Assembly (NCBI RefSeq): GCF_006704125.1
Contig: NZ_VIGH01000001.1
Location: 745,918 to 809,917, forward strand
DNA from: Rhodococcus spelaei
Lineage (GTDB): Bacteria > Actinomycetota > Actinomycetes > Mycobacteriales > Mycobacteriaceae
Length of the DNA stretch: 64,000 bases
Direction of reading: 5' to 3'
The stretch's first letter is position 1. Each line of letters opens with the position of its first letter. This document shows positions 1 to 9,599 of the stretch, piece by piece. Below the pieces are notes generated by a model, which did no database searches, was not told the DNA's origin, and saw only the letters and a program-made list of their open reading frames with translations. The translations under genes and the position numbers were made by a program.

Positions 1-2
1 TG

Positions 3-901
<899 letters not shown>

Positions 902-902
<1 letters not shown>

Positions 903-1483
903 TGACGGCGCCTCAGGAGTCGACGACTGGCGCGGAGATCGATCCGCGTCAGTTCCGTACCGTGCTCGGTCAGTTCTGCACCGGCGTCACGATCATCACC
1001 ACGGTCGACGACGGGGAGCCGGTCGGCTTCGCATGCCAGTCGTTCGCGGCGCTTTCGCTGGATCCGCCGCTGGTGCTGTTCTGCCCGACCAAGGCGTCGC
1101 GGTCCTGGGCGGCGATCGAGCGCAGCGGCAAGTTCTGCGTCAACGTGCTGGCGGAGGAGCAGCAGGCAGTGTGTGCCCGGTTCGGTTCTCGCGAGCCGGA
1201 CAAGTTCGGTGGAATCGGCTGGGAGGCTTCGCCTCTCGGGTCTCCGATCATCGACAAGTCGTTGGCACACATCGACTGCACCGTGGAGACGGTGCACGAC
1301 GGCGGTGACCACTTCGTGGTGTTCGGTCGGGTGCACTCGATGAGTGAGATCAAGACCGAACGTCCGCTGCTGTTCTACCGCGGGCAGTACACCGGCATCG
1401 AGCCGGACAAGACGGTCCCCGCGCCCTGGCGCGATGACCTCGAGGCGTTCCTCACCGCGACCACTGAGGACACCTGGCTGTAA
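902..1483 (+). CDS. hsaB: Flavin reductase component HsaB
   Basis: 193-residue flavin reductase of the HpaC/FMN-binding split-barrel family. HsaB supplies reduced flavin to the oxygenase HsaA, which hydroxylates 3-HSA to the catechol cleaved by HsaC. Family hallmarks are FCTGVTIITT near residue 22, GFACQSFAALSLDPPLVLF, and the C-terminal PLLFYRGQY. I chose the GTG at 902, overlapping the hsaC stop (TAGTG), over an upstream in-frame GTG at 869 that lies wholly inside hsaC; the chosen start gives the usual family length. It is the last gene of its operon and is followed by a strong hairpin. Confidence 0.92.
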
Positions 1484-1511
1484 GGCCGCACATACCCGGA
1501 GGGGCGAAAAC

Positions 1512-1552
1512 AGAAGGGCCCGTTCACGCGAACTGCGTGAACGGGCCCTTCT
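1512..1552 (+). terminator. Hairpin terminator after hsaB
   Basis: Perfect 18-bp stem (arms 1512-1529 and 1535-1552) with the 5-nt loop GAACT, 28 bp after the hsaB stop. There is no long T run, which is usual in high-GC actinobacteria. Confidence 0.8.
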
Positions 1553-1579
1553 CGGCTTCGCGGGGCATGTCGTCCGGAT

Positions 1580-1630
1580 GGGTGATGGGAACCATCGACC
1601 GGTTGGGCCGAATGATGGTTCCCATCACCC
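1580..1630 (-). terminator. Hairpin terminator for the ceramidase gene
   Basis: 16-bp perfect inverted repeat (1580-1595 and 1615-1630) with a 19-nt loop, ending 10 bp from the ceramidase stop. With the hairpin at 1512-1552 it separates two convergent transcription units. Confidence 0.7.
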
Positions 1631-1640
1631 TGGGATCAGG

Positions 1641-3698
1641 TCAGGAGACGGTGAACTCCGCGGAGGTGCCGGTGAACGGCACGATCGAGCCGTCCGGATT
1701 CTTGTGGTCCCCGAAGTGTTGGATCCGGTAGCGGCCGGAAGGGGTGCCCTCCGGCACGTCCCAGGTGATGCGCGCGACCGACGCGTTCGACCCCTCGCGG
1801 CGCCAGTGGTACTTGGTGGACCAGTCGCCGTCGTCTGCGTGGCGCACCCACTTTCCGCCGTCGAGTCGCTGCACCTCGAAGAAGGTGCCGCGGCGGTGCA
1901 GGTTGTTCTTCGGGTGCCCGGTGGAGAATTCCACGGCCACTTGCGTTCCCGCCGCCGCGGCGCCGGCCGGCTGGACCAGTGCGTCACCGAACTGGCGTCC
2001 CGGTGTGGGTGCGTCCGCGGGGACGTCGGGACCGAAGCTCGGCTGGAACGCCGACAGGTCGCGCGGCGCCGGTCCGCGTGGCACCTCGGCGCCGTTGCGC
2101 ATGGCGGTCGCGAGCTGCGAGAAGCCCTGCTGGTACGCGGGAAGGGTGTTGCGGCCGAACAGCGTCGAGCCACCCTCGTACTGCTGGGAGTCGTACTCCT
2201 CGGGTGTGGTGCAGTAGCTCGAGTACGCGTTGGCGTAGCCCTGGAAGATGACGTTCTCGAGTGGCACACCGAGTTCCGCGGCGACGGTACGGCGGATCCG
2301 CAGTCCGGAGACGATGGTGAACTCGGCGGGTCCGCCGACCACGTAGATGTCGCCGATCCGGATGAGCTGGATCTTGAGGACGTGCGGCACCCAGCCGTCG
2401 GGAGGCAGCAGGCCGACGGCGACGAGGACGAGCTTCGGTGCCTGCGCGTCGGCGAGCCACTGCGGGGTCTTGACGTCGATGCCGCCGAGGGCGTCGATCA
2501 CCGGGTTGCGGGTTCCCTCCTTGAAGACCTCGATCGCGGGCCCGTCCTCGGTGCTGCCCGCGGCCATCGCGGCGCCGACACAGGCGGGGGAGGTGCGGCG
2601 CGGCTGACCGTCGGTGGTGAAGCGGCCGTCGACGAGCTGGTTTGCCATGTCGAGGTACATGACTCGGCTGTCGACGACTGTCGAGGAGATCGGTTCGGCC
2701 GACTTGAACGCGACGCGGGCGGCCGCCACTTGACGCTCTCCGATGAGCCGGGTGTTCTCGAATTCGTCGTCGGTCGGGCCCTTCCCGGGCTGGAGGTCGA
2801 GATTCGGCGACATGTCGCCGGTGTTGGTCTGCGGGAACGACGCGACGAAGCTGGGCTTGCCTTCGAGGTAGCGCACCCCGGCGATGTCGTGCTCCCAGAA
2901 GTAGGCGGCGGCGCCCTTGTTGTCGCCCGAGATGAGCTTGTTCTCCTCGGTGAGTGAGGCACCGTGGGTGGGGAACCAGCCGATCGCGCCGACGTTGTCG
3001 CCGCCCTGACTGATGCGCAGCACCCGCATGTGGGTGTCGATACCGAGCGGGTAGTAGTCCTTGTCGCTCTGTGGATTCCGGTCGAAGGCGACCCTGGAGC
3101 GATTCACGCTCGCATCGGTGAGCTCGCTGCGGCCGATGGCGACACTGCCCGGTGCCAGATTGTCGTGGGCGGCGCTGATCGCCTCGACCAGGCCGTCGAC
3201 CTCGGCGTTGAAGGTGAGCGGCTGGAAACCGAGGGTGGCCAGGCTGTACGCGTAGTCCTGCGAGGCCCCGCCGCACGCGGCATGCGAGTGCACGGCGGTG
3301 AGCATGACGTTGCGTTCGGTGTACAGGTTGCCGTACTTCTGGCTGAGCCGGACCAGGACGGCGTCGTGCACGGCCTGGAAGACCATGCAGGTGTCGGCAC
3401 AGGCGTAGACAACTCGTGAGTTGTCGGCCCCGGCGAAGATGTAGGCCCGCACTCGGGTGCGCTGGTGCAGTCCCTCTGCCCGCTGCTCGAAACTCGAGTA
3501 CCCCATCATGCCGTTCTCGGCGACCGGTCCGGTCATGTCGGACAGGCCGACACCGACACGGAAGCCGCCTTCGGCCGGCGCGGTTCGTGAGGGGCCGGTG
3601 GTGCGCGGCGCGGCAGCGGTAGCGCGGCCCGCGCCGAGGGCGGCCAGCGCGGGGGTGGCCGCGGCCCCGGCGAGCACGCTGCGTCGACTGATCGTCAC
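1641..3698 (-). CDS. Tat-exported neutral/alkaline ceramidase
   Basis: 685-residue neutral ceramidase, a zinc amidase that hydrolyses the N-acyl bond of ceramide outside the membrane. The start is the GTG at 3698, preceded 7 nt upstream by AAGGA. The N-terminus is a twin-arginine signal (SRRSVLAG at residues 4-11, an Ala-rich core, then ATAAA). Family motifs are VHSHAACGG (zinc His), TNTGDMSPN (the GDxSPN catalytic-Ser motif), GPAEF (zinc Glu) and YSSYCTTPEEY. A C-terminal beta-sandwich region follows. Longer upstream starts would hide the signal peptide. Ceramidase is not part of known steroid catabolism, and the gene is convergent with hsaB and has its own terminator, so I read it as an insertion into the locus. 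Confidence 0.88.
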   Translation of the reverse strand: MTISRRSVLAGAAATPALAALGAGRATAAAPRTTGPSRTAPAEGGFRVGVGLSDMTGPVAENGMMGYSSFEQRAEGLHQRTRVRAYIFAGADNSRVVYACADTCMVFQAVHDAVLVRLSQKYGNLYTERNVMLTAVHSHAACGGASQDYAYSLATLGFQPLTFNAEVDGLVEAISAAHDNLAPGSVAIGRSELTDASVNRSRVAFDRNPQSDKDYYPLGIDTHMRVLRISQGGDNVGAIGWFPTHGASLTEENKLISGDNKGAAAYFWEHDIAGVRYLEGKPSFVASFPQTNTGDMSPNLDLQPGKGPTDDEFENTRLIGERQVAAARVAFKSAEPISSTVVDSRVMYLDMANQLVDGRFTTDGQPRRTSPACVGAAMAAGSTEDGPAIEVFKEGTRNPVIDALGGIDVKTPQWLADAQAPKLVLVAVGLLPPDGWVPHVLKIQLIRIGDIYVVGGPAEFTIVSGLRIRRTVAAELGVPLENVIFQGYANAYSSYCTTPEEYDSQQYEGGSTLFGRNTLPAYQQGFSQLATAMRNGAEVPRGPAPRDLSAFQPSFGPDVPADAPTPGRQFGDALVQPAGAAAAGTQVAVEFSTGHPKNNLHRRGTFFEVQRLDGGKWVRHADDGDWSTKYHWRREGSNASVARITWDVPEGTPSGRYRIQHFGDHKNPDGSIVPFTGTSAEFTVS

Positions 3699-4023
3699 GA
3701 CGGAATCCTTTGCAAGATGGGAAGAAGTCGAATTGGTCAAGTGTCCAGATGACAGCACACACGACCGCGCGGCGGTTTGCAAGAGGTTGGAGCACTTCTG
3801 TCGGGAAGTTGATCGGCCTAGGATTGGTCGTGGCGATGGACATCGTGGTGGGAACCATCCAGCGTCCACCCCGCGGAATCGAGCGCGGTTGCGGTTCGAC
3901 TCTTTCGGTGAACTCCGTCATGTCGAATTGTCTGGCAGGTTCCCGGTTGTCGGTCGTGCGCGCCATCGTCCGCGCGGCCGTCGGAGCAGAGTAGTTCGCC
4001 CACCAGGCAAGGATTCCTGCGTC
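3699..4023. other. 325-bp divergent intergenic region
   Basis: Separates the divergent ceramidase and SRPBCC genes. It holds the AAGGA ribosome-binding sites of both and a 9-bp direct repeat TTTGCAAGA (about 3710 and 3776). I see no KstR/KstR2-like box, RNA or convincing small gene. Confidence 0.5.
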
Positions 4024-4467
4024 ATGTCCAAGACACTGAAGACCGAAGAATCGATCAACATCCAACGACCTGTGGCCGAGGTGTTCGCGTACCTGTCGAA
4101 CCCCGACAACGTCACCAACTGGAGCAGCAACGTCATCGACTACAAGTTGGTGTCGGGAAAGGCTGACGAGGTCGGGGCGGTGCTGTCCCTCGCGGTCAAG
4201 GCCGCGGGCGTGCGGGTCGAGGGGACGGAAGAACTCACCGAGTACGAGGCGAACAAGCGAATGGGATTCCGGTCGAAGGAAACGAAGATCGGGTACACCA
4301 GAGAGTTCGAGTTCGCCGCGGACGGAGATGGCACCCGCGTGATGTTCCTGCAGGAGACCGAGGCAGGCACGGGACTGTTCAAGTTCGCCGACCCGATCGT
4401 GGAACGCCTGTATGCACACGACGTCCGGGGCAACCTCGAGAAGGCCAAGACGATCCTCGAGTCCTGA
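4024..4467 (+). CDS. SRPBCC (START-like) family protein
   Basis: 147-residue protein of the SRPBCC/polyketide cyclase-like superfamily, a fold with a deep hydrophobic ligand cavity. It shows the opening beta-strand and helix typical of the family (INIQRPVAEVFAYLSNPDNVTNW at residues 11-33), and strands through EFEFAADGDGTRVMF. There is no signal peptide or membrane segment. An AAGGA lies upstream, with longer spacing than usual. Members bind lipids, polyketides or aromatic compounds, so a hydrophobic-ligand role next to ceramidase and steroid genes is plausible, but substrate and reaction cannot be read from sequence. It is convergent with the decarboxylase-like gene, with only 4 bp between them. 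Confidence 0.75.
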   Translation: MSKTLKTEESINIQRPVAEVFAYLSNPDNVTNWSSNVIDYKLVSGKADEVGAVLSLAVKAAGVRVEGTEELTEYEANKRMGFRSKETKIGYTREFEFAADGDGTRVMFLQETEAGTGLFKFADPIVERLYAHDVRGNLEKAKTILES

Positions 4468-4471
4468 GGCC

Positions 4472-5248
4472 TCAGAGCGGCTTCGCGTCCCCGAAGGTCA
4501 TCTTCAGATCCGGAATCGACGTCGTCACCAGGGCTCGCCGCGGCAATCCGAGATCGCGCAACTCGTTCGCGATCGGGTGCGAGCCCAGTGTCAGGTCTGC
4601 GCCGCCGATCCGCGACCGCACACCGCTCGGATTCATGTCCCAGGCGGTGTGGCGGGTGATTCCGTCGAGATGCGAGTAGGCCTCGAGTGAGCTGTCGGTC
4701 CCCGATCCGGGCAGGGCGATGCCCGGTTTGATCGACAGGGACACGATCAGCTTCCCGTCCTGGCTGACGGAGGCGCGCTTGACCTTGCTCGCGTGGTCGG
4801 CGTCGAAATCGGCCAACACCTTGGGGAATCCCCAGATTCCGCGGCCTGCGGCCATGGTGAACTCGCCGTCCACGGGTAGTTGATGGATCAGAGCGCCGGC
4901 GCCGCCCGTCGCGAGCGCCCGCAGGTCGGCCGTCACCGATGCGCCGCCGGTGACTTGGTGGTTGCGGACCATGAAGGTGACCCCGAATTCGTTGTAGGGG
5001 CCCAGATCTCCGTCGACGTAGTCGACGAAGACCAGAGCGCACAGGCCGCGGCCGGGTCGGAACTGCAGCACCTCGAGGCCGGTGTAGTCGATCAGGGACT
5101 GGGCCGCGGCGGTAGGCACGGAGTACATGGCCATGAACGCGGAGGCCCTGCGGATCTCGACGGGCATCTCGACCCGCTGACCGAGGACGTCGTGGGCGGC
5201 CGGGCCGTCGGAGTTCCCGCTGTTCGGGGTCCGGCTGTTCGGAGTCAC
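4472..5248 (-). CDS. Acetoacetate decarboxylase family protein (Rv3519-like)
   Basis: 258-residue protein of the acetoacetate decarboxylase fold, recognised by GRGIWGFPKVLADFDAD, which holds the GFPK core around the family's lysine, and by the surrounding beta-rich pattern. In M. tuberculosis a similar gene (Rv3519) lies beside cyp142 in the KstR regulon, and here cyp142 is the divergent neighbour. The reaction in steroid catabolism is not established. The GTG at 5248 overlaps the TGA of the SDR gene by four bases (GTGA), so the two are translationally coupled under the KstR-type box at 6108. A later ATG (MPVEIRR) could be an alternative start, because the first ~30 residues are poorly conserved in character. 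Confidence 0.8.
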   Translation of the reverse strand: MTPNSRTPNSGNSDGPAAHDVLGQRVEMPVEIRRASAFMAMYSVPTAAAQSLIDYTGLEVLQFRPGRGLCALVFVDYVDGDLGPYNEFGVTFMVRNHQVTGGASVTADLRALATGGAGALIHQLPVDGEFTMAAGRGIWGFPKVLADFDADHASKVKRASVSQDGKLIVSLSIKPGIALPGSGTDSSLEAYSHLDGITRHTAWDMNPSGVRSRIGGADLTLGSHPIANELRDLGLPRRALVTTSIPDLKMTFGDAKPL

Positions 5249-6090
5249 TGCGCCACCACTCCGCGCAGGCCCTCCGCGCCGTAGACCTGCTCGAGCATCG
5301 AGCTGAAGTCCGGTCCGCGGCGCAGCATCTGGCCGCCGTCGACGTTGATTATCTGGCCGGTGATCCAGGTGGATTCGTCGGACAGCAGGAATCGCGCGAG
5401 CTGTGCGATGTCCTCGGGCTCGCCGATCCGTGGTAGGGGAGTGCAGGCCTGGTAGTCCTCGAGCAGCGGGCCGCCGTCGGTGATCAGGGCGACCAGGTCG
5501 GTGCGGGTCAGGCCGGGCCTGATGCAGTTGACACGCACGTTGCTGGCGCCGAGTTCGTCCGCGCCGAGTTGGACCAGGTGATCGACCCCGGACTTCGAGA
5601 CGCCGTACGCGCCGAACCAACGATGAGTGTTGCTGCTGGCGATGGAGGAGATCGCGACGAATGATCCACCGCCGCTCCGAACGAGCTCGCGCGCGGCATG
5701 TTTGAGGGTCAGCATGGTGCCGGTGACGTTGAGCTCGACGGTGCGACGCCAGGCGTCGACGTCGATCTGGGTGACCGGTGCGATGGTCTCGTTGCCACCC
5801 GCGCAGGCGACCACTCCGTCGAGTCGACCGGTGACGGCGGTTGCGGCGGCGACCGCGCGCACGACCTGCTCCTCGACGGTGACGTCGACCGCGTGGTGGG
5901 AGATCGAGCCACCGTGCCCGGGGGTGACGGTTGCTGCCGCCGCGACGAGCTTGTCCTCGGTGCGCCCACCGATCGTGACGTGTGCGCCGGACTGCGCCAG
6001 GAGGTCGGCCACGCCGAGTCCGATGCCGCTGCCTCCGCCTGTCACGAGTACGGACTTGCCCTTCAACGCACCTGTGCCGTTTGTGACCAC
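5245..6090 (-). CDS. Short-chain dehydrogenase/reductase, KstR-type promoter
   Basis: 281-residue classical SDR. It has the nucleotide-binding loop VTGGGSGIG near residue 16, an NNAG-equivalent ACAGG, the catalytic Ser in ISSIAS, YGVSK (Tyr/Lys pair) and a C-terminal NVDGGQML. The GTG at 6090 is chosen because GGAGGGAG lies 6 nt upstream. It heads a two-gene operon with the decarboxylase-like protein and lies directly behind a perfect KstR-type box, so it is probably a steroid-intermediate oxidoreductase. Which hydroxyl or keto group it acts on cannot be inferred. The catalytic set is intact. Confidence 0.82.
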   Translation of the reverse strand: MVTNGTGALKGKSVLVTGGGSGIGLGVADLLAQSGAHVTIGGRTEDKLVAAAATVTPGHGGSISHHAVDVTVEEQVVRAVAAATAVTGRLDGVVACAGGNETIAPVTQIDVDAWRRTVELNVTGTMLTLKHAARELVRSGGGSFVAISSIASSNTHRWFGAYGVSKSGVDHLVQLGADELGASNVRVNCIRPGLTRTDLVALITDGGPLLEDYQACTPLPRIGEPEDIAQLARFLLSDESTWITGQIINVDGGQMLRRGPDFSSMLEQVYGAEGLRGVVAQ

Positions 6091-6107
6091 CGCGCACTCC
6101 CTCCGTG

Positions 6108-6121
6108 TGCAACCTGTTCTA
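6108..6121 (-). promoter_or_regulatory. KstR-type operator for the SDR/decarboxylase-like operon
   Basis: TGCAACCTGTTCTA fits the KstR core TNNAACNNGTTNNA at every fixed position. It lies 17 bp upstream of the SDR start. Confidence 0.75.
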
Positions 6122-6184
6122 CCACCGCGTTGCAGTTTTGGATACACCACGCTCTCAGCAGGAATAAGGTCGGACGTGACGGTT

Positions 6185-6198
6185 GAGAACAGGTTCCA
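6185..6198 (+). promoter_or_regulatory. KstR-type operator for cyp142
   Basis: GAGAACAGGTTCCA matches the KstR core except for the first base. It ends 23 bp before the cyp142 ATG. Confidence 0.7.
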
Positions 6199-6221
6199 GA
6201 ACTGCGCACCGAGGGGACGAA

Positions 6222-7397
6222 ATGACGCGACCCGAAATTGAGCTGGTGGACGGACGGTTCTACGCGGGGGAGCTCGGTGACCCGAGGGAGGCGTACGCCT
6301 GGATGCGGGCGAACGAGCCCGTTTTCCGGGACCGGACCGGCATGGCGGGGGTGGCGAGCTACGCCGGGGCGATCGACGCTGAGCGCGACGCCAGGCTGTT
6401 CTCGAATGCCGGGGGAGTGCGCCCCGAGATCGGCCCACTGCTGCACATGATCGACATGGACGACCCGGATCACCTGCACCGTCGCAAGCTCGTCAACGCC
6501 GGCTTCACCCGGAAGCGGGTGGAGGCCAAGATCGCCGACATCGAGCGGATCTGCGACGAGTTGATCGACGCCGTGATCGACGCGGGCGAGTGCGACTTCG
6601 TTCGCGATCTCGCGGCGCCACTCCCGATGGCGGTGATCGGCGACATGCTCGGAGTGCGACCGCAGGAGCGGGAGATGTTCCTGGAGTGGAGCGACGACCT
6701 GGTCAAGGCCCAGGGCAGCAACGCCTCCGAGGAGATGCTCGCGAAGATGATGGCGGCGTACGTCTCCTTCGTGGACTTCACCATGCGCACGATCGAGCAG
6801 CGCCGCCGCGAGCCGACCGAGGACCTGACCAGTGTGTTGGTGCACGCCGAGATCGACGGTCGACGGCTCACGGACGAGGACATCGTCGCCGAGACCCTGC
6901 TGATCCTGATCGGCGGTGACGAGACGACCAGGCACGTGCTCAGCGGCGGCATGGAGCAGTTGATCCGGCACCCGGAGCAGCGCGACAAGCTGGTCGCGGA
7001 CCGGTCGCTGATCCCGCAGGCGCTCGAGGAAATGCTGCGCTGGTCCTCTCCGGTGAAGAACATGTGCCGCACCGTGACTCGGGACACCGAGTTTCACGGT
7101 GCCGAGTTGTGTGCCGGCGAGAAGGTGATGCTGCTGTTCGAGGCGGCGAACTTCGACGAGTCGGTGTTCGAGAACGCTCAGGACTTCGACGTCGCTCGAA
7201 ACCCGAACCCACACATCGCGTTCGGCTTCGGATCGCACTTCTGCCTCGGCAACCAGCTGGCCCGGATCGAGGGCAAGTTGATGTTCGAACGGCTGCTGGA
7301 GCGGATCCCGAACATGGAACTGGCCTCGGGCGACCCGCTACCGCGTCGCCCCGCGAACTTCGTCACCGGCCTCGAGGCCATGCCGGTCCGCTGGTAG
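6222..7397 (+). CDS. cyp142: Cytochrome P450 CYP142, steroid C-26/27 oxidase
   Basis: 391-residue soluble P450 that by homology oxidises the terminal side-chain methyl of cholesterol or cholestenone towards the C-26/27 acid. Blocks shared with M. tuberculosis CYP142 are striking, for example AGFTRKRV, CDFVRDLAAPLPMAVIGDML and LRWSSPVKNMCR. The I-helix acid/Thr motif is GGDETTRH and the heme loop is FGFGSHFCLG with Cys341 as thiolate ligand. The ATG at 6222 follows GAGGGGACGA; an upstream in-frame TTG would cover the operator and is rejected. Electrons presumably come from a separate ferredoxin. It is functionally redundant with cyp125, also in this window. Confidence 0.93.
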   Translation: MTRPEIELVDGRFYAGELGDPREAYAWMRANEPVFRDRTGMAGVASYAGAIDAERDARLFSNAGGVRPEIGPLLHMIDMDDPDHLHRRKLVNAGFTRKRVEAKIADIERICDELIDAVIDAGECDFVRDLAAPLPMAVIGDMLGVRPQEREMFLEWSDDLVKAQGSNASEEMLAKMMAAYVSFVDFTMRTIEQRRREPTEDLTSVLVHAEIDGRRLTDEDIVAETLLILIGGDETTRHVLSGGMEQLIRHPEQRDKLVADRSLIPQALEEMLRWSSPVKNMCRTVTRDTEFHGAELCAGEKVMLLFEAANFDESVFENAQDFDVARNPNPHIAFGFGSHFCLGNQLARIEGKLMFERLLERIPNMELASGDPLPRRPANFVTGLEAMPVRW

Positions 7398-7461
7398 TCG
7401 GAGGTGTGGCGGCGGAACCGTCGACACAGATCTCGGGATGGTTGGCGACGTCCAGATACGC

Positions 7462-7497
7462 CGAAGGCCGGCCCGGATGTCCCCGGGCCGGCCTTCG
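7462..7497. terminator. Convergent hairpin between cyp142 and fadE33
   Basis: 15-bp perfect stem (7462-7476 and 7483-7497) with a 6-nt loop. It sits between two convergent genes and can serve both. Confidence 0.75.
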
Positions 7498-7515
7498 TGC
7501 TGGACGAGAAGCCGA

Positions 7516-8646
7516 TCAGGCGGGCAGACCCGCCGCCGACTCCATCCAATGCAGGTATGCCCGCGGCTGTCCGAACAACTGCGCGCTGCCGTGCGCGCGC
7601 TTGAAGAACAGCTGTGCGTCGTGCTCCCAGGTGATGGCGATGCCGCCCTGCAACTGAATGCTGTCCGCCGTCACCGACTGCAACGCCTCGGAGCAGTACA
7701 CCTTGGCGACGCCGGCATCCGAGGCACGTGAGGGTGCGTCGTCCACCAGCGAGACCACCGCCGCGTAGGACGCCGAACGGGCCGTCTCCACGAGGAAGTA
7801 CAGGTCCGCCATCCGGTGCTTGAGGGCCTGGAAGCTGCCGATCGGACGGCCGAACTGCACCCGCGACTTGCTGTACTCGACGGTGTTGGCCAGCGCCTGG
7901 TCCGCGGTGCCGACCTGCTCGGCCGACAATGCGACGCAGGCGATCTCGCGGACCCGCTCGAGGGCGGCACTGCCGGCGGCGGTGAGCAGTCGACCCGTCG
8001 CTCCGGCGAACTCCACGACGGCCAGGGTGCGGGTGGGATCCATCGTCGGAAGGCGACGGCGACTGACCGACTCCTGCGCGGGATCGACCTCGAACAGCGC
8101 CACCTCGCCGTCCAGTTCCGCGGCCACGATCAGCACGTCGGAGTAGGAACCGTCCAGCACGAAATGGCTGGCGCCGGTGAGGGAGTGGCCGTCACCGGCC
8201 GCAGTGGCGGTGACGGGTGCCGTCGCGGTGTCCCAGGAGCCGTCGCTTCCGGTCCAGCACAGCGCCGCGATGGTCGCGCCCTCCGCGATGTCGGGCAGGA
8301 GTCGCTCGCAGGCCTCGGTGTTCCCGCTGGCGAGGATCGCCTGCGCGCCGAGGACGACCGAGCCGAGCATCGGGGTCGGGGCCAGTGTGCGGCCCAACTC
8401 CTCGAGCACCAGGTGGGTTTCGACCGCGCTCGCGCCGATGCCACCGAACTCCTCGGGGATGGCCAGTGCGGCGACACCGACCTGCTGGCACAGCATCTCC
8501 CACAGCGCGGCGTCGTAGCCGTCCGCGGAGTCCGCGGCCGCGCGCACCGCATCGGGTGCCGCGTGCTTGGTCAGCAAGGCCCGAACCGTCTTTCGCAGCT
8601 CGAGCTGCTCGTCGGTGAACGCGCCGACGGCGGCGACGGAACTCAC
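7516..8646 (-). CDS. fadE33: Acyl-CoA dehydrogenase subunit FadE33
   Basis: 376-residue acyl-CoA dehydrogenase-fold protein, last gene of the fadD3 operon. The family signatures are LAIPEEFGGIG, VQFGRPIGSFQALKHRMAD and the C-terminal GGIAITWEHDAQLFFKR. It lacks the N/F-ER catalytic-base motif seen in FadE31, FadE30 and FadE26 of this window, consistent with a partner subunit of an alpha2-beta2 ACAD. In M. tuberculosis, fadE31-fadE32-fadE33 belong to the KstR2 regulon for the last two steroid rings. The GTG at 8646 overlaps the fadE32 stop (GTGA). The exact substrate is not established from sequence. Confidence 0.88.
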   Translation of the reverse strand: MSSVAAVGAFTDEQLELRKTVRALLTKHAAPDAVRAAADSADGYDAALWEMLCQQVGVAALAIPEEFGGIGASAVETHLVLEELGRTLAPTPMLGSVVLGAQAILASGNTEACERLLPDIAEGATIAALCWTGSDGSWDTATAPVTATAAGDGHSLTGASHFVLDGSYSDVLIVAAELDGEVALFEVDPAQESVSRRRLPTMDPTRTLAVVEFAGATGRLLTAAGSAALERVREIACVALSAEQVGTADQALANTVEYSKSRVQFGRPIGSFQALKHRMADLYFLVETARSASYAAVVSLVDDAPSRASDAGVAKVYCSEALQSVTADSIQLQGGIAITWEHDAQLFFKRAHGSAQLFGQPRAYLHWMESAAGLPA

Positions 8647-9599
8647 AGCGCCTCCATCACACGGGCGCGGTGCACCGACGGGGTGCCCCACGCGGTCAGC
8701 AGGGCCCGGGTCTTGGTCAGCCACAGGGACAGGTCGTGTTCCTGGGTGTACCCGATCGCGCCGTGCACCTGGAGGGCGATCCGGGACGCGCGGTACGCGG
8801 CGTCGCCGCACGCGACCTTCGCCGCGGAGATGTCGCGGCGGGCGTCGGCGGAGCCGTCGCGGACCGACAGCGCGGCGCCGTGTAGCAGCGGCCGGGCCAT
8901 CTCGAGGCCGATGGCGACGTTCGCCAGGTGGTGCTTGATCGACTGCTGGCTGCCGATGGCCTTGCCGAACTGCTTGCGCTGCTTGGCGTATTCGGTGCTG
9001 ATCTCGAGCATGGTGCGGCCGAGGCCGAGCAGCTGGGCGGCGGTGGCGAGCGCGCCCAGGTCGAAGGCGCGCTCGATGTCCGCGTCGCCGAGCGTCTCGG
9101 CGGCGGTGACGGAGAACAGCTTCCGGGCCTGGTCGACGGACCCGTGCTGGTCGCCGACGGTGGCGGTGGACACCGAGTCGCCCTGCACGAGCAGGGTCAG
9201 CTCGACGGCGTTCGCGTCGACGGCGAACGGCACCCGCGGCGGGGCGGCGACGGTGGCCAGCGCCCCCTCGGCGAGCGCGGACAGCCGGTCCGGCGCCGCG
9301 TCCGCGAGCAGTACCGGTGCGACGGCGATGGTCTCGGCGACCGGACCCGGCACCGCGTGCCGGCCCAGCTGCTCGACCGCGACGATCAGGTCGATGGCGT
9401 CGGCACCGAGGCCGTCGTGCGCCTCGTCGATGATCAGGCCGTTGACGCCGGTCTCCGCAAGGCGCTGCCACACCTTGAGACCGGGCGCGGTGTCACCGGC
9501 GTTCCATGCCCGGATCACCGCGGGCATGTCGGACTTGGCGAGCAGCGAGTCGATGCTGTCCGCGAAATCGGTGTGCGAGGAGTCGAGAGCGAATCTCAT
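8643..9599 (-). CDS. fadE32: Acyl-CoA dehydrogenase subunit FadE32
   Basis: 318-residue protein, shorter than a standard ~380-residue acyl-CoA dehydrogenase, as is typical for the beta-like subunits of mycobacterial heteromeric ACADs. It retains YAKQRKQFGKAIGSQQSIKH and HGAIGYTQEHDLSLWLTK but has no recognisable catalytic Glu motif, so it probably works with FadE31. In M. tuberculosis FadE32 is assigned to late HIP (C/D ring) degradation. The start ATG overlaps the fadE31 stop (ATGA) and its stop overlaps fadE33, so the three are tightly coupled. Confidence 0.88.
   Translation of the reverse strand: MRFALDSSHTDFADSIDSLLAKSDMPAVIRAWNAGDTAPGLKVWQRLAETGVNGLIIDEAHDGLGADAIDLIVAVEQLGRHAVPGPVAETIAVAPVLLADAAPDRLSALAEGALATVAAPPRVPFAVDANAVELTLLVQGDSVSTATVGDQHGSVDQARKLFSVTAAETLGDADIERAFDLGALATAAQLLGLGRTMLEISTEYAKQRKQFGKAIGSQQSIKHHLANVAIGLEMARPLLHGAALSVRDGSADARRDISAAKVACGDAAYRASRIALQVHGAIGYTQEHDLSLWLTKTRALLTAWGTPSVHRARVMEAL

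Noticed and set aside
3699-3869. 57-residue N-terminal extension of the ceramidase
   Set aside because: It has no ribosome-binding site and would bury the Tat signal; GTG 3698 has AAGGA 7 nt upstream.
4472-6112. Single 546-residue minus-strand frame covering the decarboxylase-like gene and most of the SDR region
   Set aside because: Only the first 258 codons from GTG 5248 are protein-like; the rest is Arg-rich shadow of the SDR in another frame.
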